Shown piece by piece: positions 56,375 through 64,000 of a stretch of DNA of 64,000 bases. Source of the stretch: Winogradskyella algicola (lineage in GTDB: Bacteria > Bacteroidota > Bacteroidia > Flavobacteriales > Flavobacteriaceae); NCBI RefSeq assembly GCF_005869935.1, contig NZ_SZQF01000001.1:372001-436000 (forward strand), in the 5' to 3' direction. Under the pieces are notes generated by a model that was not told the origin of the DNA, did not search any database, and saw only the letters and a list, made by a program, of their open reading frames with translations. The first letter of the stretch is position 1. The number at the start of each line of letters is the position of its first letter. A program made the translations under genes and the position numbers.

Positions 56375-57235
56375 TTAATTAAATATTTCCTTACAAGTAT
56401 AAGTTTCGTTAAGCCTTACACCTTTTTCAGTATGTTTTACAGTAATAATTTCGTTATGAGCATCGTGCTCTAAGAAGAGATAATAATTTTCATCTGCTGC
56501 CATATTTAAAAACAACTCTTTTTCATCTAAGGTTAGTAATGGCCTGGTATCGTAACCCATTACAAACGGTAGGGGTAAATGACCTGCAGTTGGTAATAAA
56601 TCTGCCATAAAACAAATGGTTTTTCCATTGTATTGTATCATAGGAATCATTTGCTTATCGGTATGTCCATCGGCAAAGAAAATGTCAAAATCTAATTCTG
56701 AATTTTTTAAAATCTTATCTTCAGGTAGAGCTGTAAATTTTAATTGTCCACACGCTTCCATTGGAAGAATATTTTCTTTTAAAAACGAAGCCTTTTCTCT
56801 TCTGTTAGGTTCAGTTGCCCATTTCCAATGATCAGCATTGCTCCAAAAATGTGCATTTATGAAAGCAGGCTCGTAACCTGTTCGGTCTTTATTCCAGTGA
56901 ATACTACCACCACAATGGTCAAAATGTAGGTGAGTCATAAATACATCTGTAATATCGTCTCTATGAAAACCGTATTTAGCTAATGATTTATCTAGAGTGT
57001 CATCTCCCCAAAGATAATAGTAGCCATAAAACTTATCACTTTGTTTGTTACCCATTCCTGTATCTATCAATATTAACCGATTACCATCTTCAATTAACAA
57101 ACAGCGAGCCGCAATATCAATCATATTGTTGTTGTCAGCAGGATTGGTGCGTTGCCAAAGCGATTTTGGCACTACACCAAACATAGCACCACCATCTAGT
57201 TTAAAATTACCAGCGTTTATAGGATATAACTTCAT
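56375..57235 (-). CDS. MBL-fold metallo-hydrolase
   Basis: 286 residues from the ATG at 57235; an upstream TTG at 57253 is not used. The HxHxDH motif is THLHFDHCG (about 101-109), with further metal ligands in DGHTDKQ and LEHDAH. It is a metallo-beta-lactamase-fold hydrolase such as lactonase; substrate unknown. Confidence 0.88.
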   Translation of the reverse strand: MKLYPINAGNFKLDGGAMFGVVPKSLWQRTNPADNNNMIDIAARCLLIEDGNRLILIDTGMGNKQSDKFYGYYYLWGDDTLDKSLAKYGFHRDDITDVFMTHLHFDHCGGSIHWNKDRTGYEPAFINAHFWSNADHWKWATEPNRREKASFLKENILPMEACGQLKFTALPEDKILKNSELDFDIFFADGHTDKQMIPMIQYNGKTICFMADLLPTAGHLPLPFVMGYDTRPLLTLDEKELFLNMAADENYYLFLEHDAHNEIITVKHTEKGVRLNETYTCKEIFN

Positions 57236-57348
57236 AGTCACGCAATTTACCAAATTAGCTTGTAAAAGAGAATATCCTTTTGAATTTATTAGGATTTTTA
57301 CGGTTATAAAAAAAAGGCTATTTTCGAAATGATTTTAAAAATATCACT

Positions 57349-59184
57349 ATGGTTGAGTTAGCTGGCATAATTATTCTTGGAATTTTAGCACAATGGGTTG
57401 CTTGGAAATTTAAAATTCCAGCTATTTTACCATTAATACTTATTGGTCTTTTAGTTGGGCCTATTGCTGCCGAATTTATAAACGAAGATGGAACAAAATG
57501 GATTGAACCTATTTGGGACGAAGAGCAAAAAAAAGGATTATTTCCTGGTGAAGGATTATTCTATTTTGTGTCATTGGCCATTAGTATTATTCTGTTTGAA
57601 GGAGGTTTAACACTAAAACGAAGCGAAATAAGAAATGTTGGGCCTGTTATAACCAAGTTGATTACGGTAGGTGCTGCAGTTACGTTCTTTGGCGCTGCGG
57701 TTTTGGCCCACTATTTATTTGGCCTCAGTTGGGATTTATGCTTCTTGTTTTCTGGATTAATCATCGTTACTGGACCAACTGTAATTACACCAATTCTAAG
57801 AAATATTCCTTTAAAACGCGATGTCTCTACAGTTTTAAAGTGGGAAGGTATACTTATAGATCCTATAGGCGCATTAGTTGCCGTATTGGTGTTTGAGTTT
57901 ATTTTTGTTGGAGGTGAAGTTGGTTTTACAAAAACTGCATTGGTAGAGTTTGGTAAAATTATTCTATTCGGAACAACATTTGGATTTACTTTTGCCCATG
58001 CATTAGTGTTTGCTATTAACAAAAAATTCATTCCGCATTACCTTCTTAATGTGGTTTCCCTTTCGGTAGTGCTTTTGGTTTTTATAGAATCTGAAATTTT
58101 TGCACATGAGTCTGGTTTATTGGCTGTTGTGGTTATGGGAATGGTAATAGGAAACAGTAAACTAGACAACATTAAAGAGTTACTGTACTTTAAGGAGTCT
58201 TTGAGTGTGTTGTTGATTTCTATCTTATTTATACTCCTAGCAGCAAATATCAATTATCAAGACTTAATGTTATTATACAGATGGGAAACTTTAGCCCTTT
58301 TCCTAGCTGTGGTTTTAGTAATAAGACCGCTGGCAGTTTTCATAAGCGCTCAAGGATCAACACTAAGAACTAACGAAAAAATGTTTATTAGTTGGGTTGG
58401 CCCAAGAGGTATTGTTGCTGCTGGTATTGCTTCTCTTTTTGGCAGTAAACTTAGGGCAGAAGATGTTGTTGGGGCAGAATACATCACTCCTTTGGTATTT
58501 ATGATTGTATTGGGAACAGTATTACTAAATGCAACTACAGCGCGTTTGTTTGCAAGGGTTTCAGGAGTATTTTTATCTAAATCTGAAGGTATTTTAATTA
58601 TAGGAGCATCTAGAGTATCTCGTATTGTTGCTCAGTATTTGATTGACAACGGAAGACATGTTGTTTTGGTAGACAGTAACCAAAATAATGTAAATGAAGC
58701 CCAGGCAATGGGTATTGAAGCACATACGGAAAACATTTATTCAGAAACATTACAAGACAATGTGGAGTTCAATGATATCGGCTATTTATTGGCATTAACA
58801 GGAAATGCAGATATTAATCGTTATGCGGTAGAAAAATTTGGTGCTCAGTTTGGTGAGAACGGTTCATTTAGATTGGCGTCTAAGGCTGAATTAGAGAATA
58901 GCTCTATTTCACCAGAAGATGGAGTGTTTACATTGTCAGATGACTTCAATAATCTCATGGAGGTTACAGAAGAGTATCCAGAAATACACGAAGTTGCAGT
59001 AAAAGATTTAGATTCATACCACACTATTTTAGAGACAATTAAATCTGATAAAGATCAAATTCCTTTATTTCTTAAAACAAACAAGGGAGAAATACACATT
59101 ATCCCTTCTATCGATGATGATGTAGAAAAAGAGATTGACGCTAAAAGCCGATTGGTGTATCTTGGCAAAGGAATTACAGACTAG
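57349..59184 (+). CDS. Monovalent cation:proton antiporter with C-terminal RCK domain
   Basis: 611 residues. About twelve membrane helices (1-405) with [16 protein letters not shown] and [10 protein letters not shown] are characteristic of CPA1/CPA2 Na+ or K+ antiporters. The C-terminal Rossmann part (about 412-530, [15 protein letters not shown]) is a TrkA-N/RCK nucleotide-binding domain likely to gate transport. Ends overlap by four bases with lepA on the other strand. Confidence 0.92.
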   Translation: MVELAGIIILGILAQWVAWKFKIPAILPLILIGLLVGPIAAEFINEDGTKWIEPIWDEEQKKGLFPGEGLFYFVSLAISIILFEGGLTLKRSEIRNVGPVITKLITVGAAVTFFGAAVLAHYLFGLSWDLCFLFSGLIIVTGPTVITPILRNIPLKRDVSTVLKWEGILIDPIGALVAVLVFEFIFVGGEVGFTKTALVEFGKIILFGTTFGFTFAHALVFAINKKFIPHYLLNVVSLSVVLLVFIESEIFAHESGLLAVVVMGMVIGNSKLDNIKELLYFKESLSVLLISILFILLAANINYQDLMLLYRWETLALFLAVVLVIRPLAVFISAQGSTLRTNEKMFISWVGPRGIVAAGIASLFGSKLRAEDVVGAEYITPLVFMIVLGTVLLNATTARLFARVSGVFLSKSEGILIIGASRVSRIVAQYLIDNGRHVVLVDSNQNNVNEAQAMGIEAHTENIYSETLQDNVEFNDIGYLLALTGNADINRYAVEKFGAQFGENGSFRLASKAELENSSISPEDGVFTLSDDFNNLMEVTEEYPEIHEVAVKDLDSYHTILETIKSDKDQIPLFLKTNKGEIHIIPSIDDDVEKEIDAKSRLVYLGKGITD

Positions 59185-60977
59185 TCATTTAACTTTAAAA
59201 CGGCCATAAAAGCCTGTTGAGGTATCTCTACATTACCCACTTGGCGCATACGTTTTTTACCTTTTTTCTGCTTTTCTAACAGTTTACGTTTACGTGAAAT
59301 ATCACCACCATAACATTTTGCCGTAACATCTTTACGAAGTGCTTTGATTGTTTCGCGCGCAATAATTTTGGCACCAATTGCAGCCTGAACAGGAATATCA
59401 AACTGTTGTCTTGGTATAAGCTCTTTTAGTTTTTCAGTCATCTTTTTACCAATCGTATAGGCATTGTCGGCATGTACTAAAGCAGAAAGTGCATCAACGG
59501 TTTGAGCGTTTAATAAGATATCTACTCTTACCAGTTTTGAAGCGCGCATACCAATTGGCGAATAATCAAAAGATGCATAGCCTTTAGACACGGTTTTTAA
59601 ACGGTCATAAAAATCGAATACAATTTCAGCTAGAGGCATATCAAAACTAAGTTCAACACGTTCAGTTGTTAAATACGTTTGATTAGTTATTTGTCCGCGT
59701 TTTTCTATACAAAGACTCATTACAGGACCAACAAAGTCAGATTTTGTAATTATAGTTGCCTTAATATATGGTTCTTCGACACGATTTAAAGTAGAAGGTT
59801 CTGGTAAATCTGAAGGATTATTTACAATAACAATCTCATCAGGGTTTTTATTAGTAAAAGCGTGGTAACTTACGTTTGGTACAGTAGTAATTACCGTCAT
59901 ATCAAACTCACGCTCTAGACGTTCTTGTATAATTTCTAAGTGAAGCATACCAAGGAATCCACAACGGAACCCAAAACCTAAAGCAGCAGAACTCTCTGGA
60001 GCAAATACCAAGGATGCGTCGTTTAGCTGAAGTTTTTCCATAGAGGCGCGTAGCTCTTCATAATCTTCTGTATCTACAGGATAAATACCAGCAAAAACCA
60101 TAGGCTTTACATCCTCAAAACCAGAAATAGCATTTTTAGTGGGTTCTTTTGCATCAGTAATGGTATCACCAACTTTTACCTCGCGAGCATCTTTAATTCC
60201 TGTTATTAGGTAGCCAACATCACCAGCTTTTATTTCTTGCTTTTTAACCTGAGTTAGTTTTAGAGTACCTACCTCATCGGCAAAATAGTTTTTACCAGTA
60301 TTAATAAATTTAATGTTTTGCCCTTTTTTAATAGATCCATTTATCACTCTAAAATAGGTTTCTACACCTCTAAAAGGATTATAAACAGAATCAAAAATAA
60401 GTGCCTGCAAAGGCTCGTCTGGATTACCTTGTGGCGCAGGAATGCGCTCAATAATTGCTTCTAAAATGTTTTCTACACCAAGTCCTGTTTTTCCACTTGC
60501 AGGAATAACTTCTGAGGGATCACAACCTAATAAATCTACGATATCGTCTGTTACCTCTTCTGGATTTGCACTTGGTAAGTCTATTTTATTAAGTATAGGA
60601 ATGATTTCCAAGTCATTTTCTAAAGCTAAATATAGATTAGAAATGGTCTGCGCTTGTATACTTTGTGCAGCATCAACAATAAGTAATGCACCTTCGCATG
60701 CCGCAATAGAACGGGAAACTTCATATGAAAAATCTACGTGACCAGGCGTGTCAATAAGGTTAAGAATATATTGCTCACCTTTATAGGTGTATTCCATTTG
60801 AATGGCATGAGACTTTATGGTAATACCACGCTCACGTTCTAAATCCATATTGTCTAGTAGCTGATCTTGTTTTTCTCTATCAGTTACAGAACCTGTAAAA
60901 TCTAATAAACGATCAGCAAGTGTACTCTTACCGTGGTCTATATGTGCAATGATGCAAAAATTGCGAATATTCTTCAT
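59181..60977 (-). CDS. lepA: Elongation factor 4 (LepA)
   Basis: 598 residues, the normal length. GTPase motifs [17 protein letters not shown] and NKIDLP are present, and the C-terminal domain ends with the [20 protein letters not shown] tail specific to LepA. It back-translocates or remodels stalled ribosomes under stress. Confidence 0.98.
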   Translation of the reverse strand: MKNIRNFCIIAHIDHGKSTLADRLLDFTGSVTDREKQDQLLDNMDLERERGITIKSHAIQMEYTYKGEQYILNLIDTPGHVDFSYEVSRSIAACEGALLIVDAAQSIQAQTISNLYLALENDLEIIPILNKIDLPSANPEEVTDDIVDLLGCDPSEVIPASGKTGLGVENILEAIIERIPAPQGNPDEPLQALIFDSVYNPFRGVETYFRVINGSIKKGQNIKFINTGKNYFADEVGTLKLTQVKKQEIKAGDVGYLITGIKDAREVKVGDTITDAKEPTKNAISGFEDVKPMVFAGIYPVDTEDYEELRASMEKLQLNDASLVFAPESSAALGFGFRCGFLGMLHLEIIQERLEREFDMTVITTVPNVSYHAFTNKNPDEIVIVNNPSDLPEPSTLNRVEEPYIKATIITKSDFVGPVMSLCIEKRGQITNQTYLTTERVELSFDMPLAEIVFDFYDRLKTVSKGYASFDYSPIGMRASKLVRVDILLNAQTVDALSALVHADNAYTIGKKMTEKLKELIPRQQFDIPVQAAIGAKIIARETIKALRKDVTAKCYGGDISRKRKLLEKQKKGKKRMRQVGNVEIPQQAFMAVLKLND

Positions 60978-61007
60978 TTCTCTTTTTCTAAAGCGACATT
61001 AAGTCTG

Positions 61008-61015
61008 CAAATATA
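61008..61015 (-). promoter_or_regulatory. lepA promoter -7 box
   Basis: TATATTTG on the minus strand, with a leader of about 27 nt. Confidence 0.7.
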
Positions 61016-61131
61016 ATTGATTTCTGGTGCTTTATAACAACAAAAAATAACAATTAAGCGTCGATAAACTGTGTAAAAACCATAATATAAAGTAAAAAAC
61101 AATGTTTATATTGCAGTTACAAACCTAACTA

Positions 61132-63540
61132 ATGATTGTTTACCTACGCTCTTTTTTAAGCGCATTTCTTTTTGTGCTTTCTTTTAACACTTTTGCTCAG
61201 AATTATTCCATTTTAGGCAGGGTCATTGATGCAGAAAACTCACCTATTGAATTAGCAAATGTTATTCTTTTGCGAGGCGAAGAAAAAGAATTTCTAATTG
61301 GTACATCTACAGATGACAATGGTTATTTTAATTTGGTCAACTTAAGTCCAAACACATACTACTTGAAAATAAGTTTTATTGGCCTAGAAGAATTTGAGCA
61401 AAAAATTATACTCACAGGCGATTTAGATTTAAAAACGATAATACTTAAAGAAATTTCGGAGAGTTTAGATGAGGTAACTGTTGTTGCAAAAAAGCCAACC
61501 ATTACCCGAAAACCTGATCGCTTAATTTTTAACGTAGAGAACACAGCGCTAGTTGAAGGCTCTACGCTTGGTGTTCTTAAGAATACTCCTGGTGTTATCG
61601 TAACAGAGGGAAGTATAAATATTAAAAGTGCCTCAGCAGCAATTTACATTAATGGAAGAAGAGTTCAGTTAACATCAGATGAACTAATGCAGCTTTTAGA
61701 GAGCGCGCCAGCAAACAGTATAAAGTACGTTGAAGTTATAACCAATCCGCCAGCAAGTTATGATGCCGATAGTGGTTCGGTTATAAATATTGTAATGAGT
61801 AAAAATCTCGTAACCGGATATAGAGGTACTGTTTTTACAAATTATACACAAGGCGTATTTCCTAGGTATAATGCTGGTACGAGCCACTATTTTAAAAATG
61901 ATGATATTAACCTCAACCTCAACTACAGTTATACTAATCAAAAAATAAATAGAGATCAAGATGATACAATAAATTATCTGGACAACACTGGTGATATTGA
62001 TGAAGTGTGGAAATCTAATGTGAATAGAAACACATGGACTGAATCCCATAACCTTAATCTCAATTTTGATTATTTTATAGATGAGCGTAATACGTTGAGT
62101 CTAACCAGTACAGGACTATACACGCCTTACTTTAAATACAAGATTCATAACAACACCAATATCTTTGATACCGATAGTAATTTCTTATCAAGCTTTACTG
62201 CCGATAATTTATCAAGAGACGACAAGTATAATATTGGGACTGATTTAATCTATAGACACGATTTTAAAGATAAATCTAGCTTGTCTTTTAATGCGCACTA
62301 CACGATTTATGATTACGAGCGCAACCAGAATGTATTTCAAGATGAGCCTTTAGAAATTAATGATTCACAATTTCATACTATTGCAAATCAGGATACCCAA
62401 ATTTTAACAGGTAGAATAGATTATGCATTACCGCTTAAAAACACATCTAGTTTAAGCGCAGGGTTAAAGATTTCTAACGTAAACACAGAAAGTGATATTA
62501 CACGGCTTGATATTACAAATGGTGAAGAAGTATTAAATACTGAAAATTCAAATGCCTTTGATTACGATGAAAATGTTCTTGGTGCTTATACCAATTTTAG
62601 TAAATCTTGGGATAAATGGGATATTAATATTGGATTGAGAGTAGAGCAAACTAATATCGAAGGAAAATCCATAACACTAAACGAAACAAACACTCAAGAT
62701 TACTTTAATTGGTTTCCTAATGCTAGTATAACCCATAATATTTCAGATGACGTGAGTGTTTCGGGCAACTATAAACGAAGTATTTCTAGACCAAGCTATA
62801 CAGATCTAAATCCATTTACATTTTTTCTTAATGAGAATACTGTAGTTTTGGGAAACCCTAATCTACTACCAACTTATACAGATGATTATAAGATTAGTGT
62901 TGACTTTTTGAAGAATTTCACCTTTTCATTTTATTATACAAATTATGATGGCCCTATAGAAGAATTGCCAAGACAAGACAATGAAACCAATATAATTGCT
63001 TTCACACCTACTAACATAGATAAAAGAGTGGACTATGGTTTTGATTTAGAGTTTAATTATTATCCGTCAAACAGGTTTAATATTTATGCAGCATCCTCAA
63101 CATATAATATTAATGAAGAAGTGAATTTTGGAGAAGGTTTTGTTGAATTAAATCAGTGGTCTCAATTATTTATGATATCGCCTGGCCTGACACTTCTTAA
63201 AGATAATAGCTTAAATATTAATGCAACATTTTTTTGGTTTGGGAAAAACCTTCAGAGTTTACAGACTGTTGAAGACAGATTAGTTTCTACAATTAGCGTT
63301 TCAAAATCACTTTTAAAAAACAAAGCAGTATTATCTCTGAGTATAGATGATCCGTTTAACATGCAGGATTATGAAACAACCATCAATTATCTTAATCAAT
63401 CAAGCTTAAGACTTGATGATATTGATAATAGATTTGTAAGAGTCGGATTCAGTTATAAATTTGGAAACACTGAGCTCAATACTAACGAACGCACAACTTC
63501 AGAAGAAGGACGCGAAAGGTTAAAAGATTTAAAAAACTAA
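61132..63540 (+). CDS. Outer membrane beta-barrel (TonB-receptor-like) protein
   Basis: 802 residues. Signal peptide (about 1-23), a carboxypeptidase-regulatory-like N-terminal domain (about 26-110), a plug domain (about 118-220) and a large beta barrel of the OMP_b-brl_3 type (to the end). It resembles SusC-like or TonB-linked receptors without the usual C-terminal aromatic. No SusD or TonB box gene is adjacent; the substrate is unknown. Its stop overlaps that of the next convergent gene. Confidence 0.88.
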   Translation: MIVYLRSFLSAFLFVLSFNTFAQNYSILGRVIDAENSPIELANVILLRGEEKEFLIGTSTDDNGYFNLVNLSPNTYYLKISFIGLEEFEQKIILTGDLDLKTIILKEISESLDEVTVVAKKPTITRKPDRLIFNVENTALVEGSTLGVLKNTPGVIVTEGSINIKSASAAIYINGRRVQLTSDELMQLLESAPANSIKYVEVITNPPASYDADSGSVINIVMSKNLVTGYRGTVFTNYTQGVFPRYNAGTSHYFKNDDINLNLNYSYTNQKINRDQDDTINYLDNTGDIDEVWKSNVNRNTWTESHNLNLNFDYFIDERNTLSLTSTGLYTPYFKYKIHNNTNIFDTDSNFLSSFTADNLSRDDKYNIGTDLIYRHDFKDKSSLSFNAHYTIYDYERNQNVFQDEPLEINDSQFHTIANQDTQILTGRIDYALPLKNTSSLSAGLKISNVNTESDITRLDITNGEEVLNTENSNAFDYDENVLGAYTNFSKSWDKWDINIGLRVEQTNIEGKSITLNETNTQDYFNWFPNASITHNISDDVSVSGNYKRSISRPSYTDLNPFTFFLNENTVVLGNPNLLPTYTDDYKISVDFLKNFTFSFYYTNYDGPIEELPRQDNETNIIAFTPTNIDKRVDYGFDLEFNYYPSNRFNIYAASSTYNINEEVNFGEGFVELNQWSQLFMISPGLTLLKDNSLNINATFFWFGKNLQSLQTVEDRLVSTISVSKSLLKNKAVLSLSIDDPFNMQDYETTINYLNQSSLRLDDIDNRFVRVGFSYKFGNTELNTNERTTSEEGRERLKDLKN

Positions 63541-64000
63541 TCTTGCCACTCAGCGATAAATAAATTAGTATCTCTTGTGCCACCATTATTTCGGTTAGAA
63601 GAGAAAACTAAATACTTACCATCGTTAGAAAATACAGGAAAAGCTTCAAAAGTATTGCCATGAGTAACACGTCTTAGGTTTTTCCCGTCAATATCAATCA
63701 TGTAGAGATTAAAAGGAAAACCGATTTCACTTTCAAAATTAGAAGAAAATAAAACCTTCTCACCACTAGGATGAAAAAATGGACTCCAATTAGCATTACC
63801 CAAATCCGTTAATTGTCTCATATCGCTCCCATCTGCATTACAGATAAAAAGCTCCATGTCGCTAGGCTCTACCAATCCTTTAGCTAATAAATCTTTATAG
63901 TCTTTTTGCTCTTTTTCCGTTTTAGGACGCGACGCTCTAAAAATAAGCTTACTTCCGTCTGGAGAAAAGAATGCACCACCATCGTAACCAAGCTCGTTGG
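63537..64000 (-). CDS. TolB-like PD40 beta-propeller protein, partial
   Basis: 154 residues are visible and the frame is open to the right edge, so the N-terminus is outside. Repeats of the WD40-like PD40 kind are clear: SPDGSKLIFRAS, HPSGEKVLFSS and SNDGKYLVFSSN. Probably an exported propeller domain or peptidase-associated propeller. Only the 3-prime end is seen. Confidence 0.8.
   Translation of the reverse strand, partial: NELGYDGGAFFSPDGSKLIFRASRPKTEKEQKDYKDLLAKGLVEPSDMELFICNADGSDMRQLTDLGNANWSPFFHPSGEKVLFSSNFESEIGFPFNLYMIDIDGKNLRRVTHGNTFEAFPVFSNDGKYLVFSSNRNNGGTRDTNLFIAEWQD

Overview
The window is chromosome of an AT-rich marine-type member of the Flavobacteriaceae (Bacteroidota). Three things point there. 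Promoters follow the Bacteroidota -7 box (TAnnTTTG), seen upstream of tatA, pgk, holB, ompH, gltX, folB, tRNA-Cys, rpiB and lepA. Several families are typical of the group (DUF4837, DUF4175, S41 and S8 lipoprotein peptidases, TonB-type outer membrane beta-barrel). The gene order tatA, DUF4837, lytic transglycosylase, pgk, holB is familiar from flavobacteria.

1-34.5 kb and 48.9-64 kb are ordinary core genome: cell wall enzymes, pgk, holB, mnmG, ybeY, gltX, glnS, folB, tRNA-Cys, rnr, rpiB, rnpA, lepA, exported peptidases, transporters and envelope proteins. Three structures stand out in the core. (a) Two perfect 16-bp parS palindromes (TGTTCCACGTGGAACA) flank mnmG, each beside a duplicated inverted repeat. 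(b) The 622-bp divergent gap between rnr and rpiB is AT-rich, has one exact TTATNCACA match and several TTATTAACA-type sites, and may be the replication origin. (c) Short palindromic REP-like elements are scattered between genes, and one half-element is inserted in frame inside gltX.

34.5-48.9 kb is an accessory island, and I think it is the undescribed system. An S24 (LexA/CI-type, self-cleaving) repressor sits at the left edge. Two promoters about 12.5 kb apart (P1 at 34.56 kb, P2 at 47.04 kb) share almost the same sequence and a TTACAAA...TTTGTAA operator pair. P1 drives a large protein of about 1236 codons (now split by one extra A), then an 896-residue protein ending in an HExxH metallopeptidase toxin tip, with its presumed immunity gene directly behind. 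Downstream lie three more toxin tips, each with HExxH and each followed by its own small presumed immunity gene, plus a decayed fourth pair. Two retain the linker that joins tip to body in the main toxin, so they look like silent spare warheads that could be recombined in. Degenerate 90-bp repeats with two hairpins mark most cassette borders. P2 drives a phage-type endolysin and holin, with a membrane-anchored possible spanin-like protein beyond a terminator. No capsid, portal, terminase or tail genes are present.

Taken together I read the island as a damage-inducible, lysis-released polymorphic toxin system with a bank of exchangeable metallopeptidase warheads. The toxin/immunity pairing, linker homology, repeats and shared promoters are visible in the sequence; the induction, release and target are inference.
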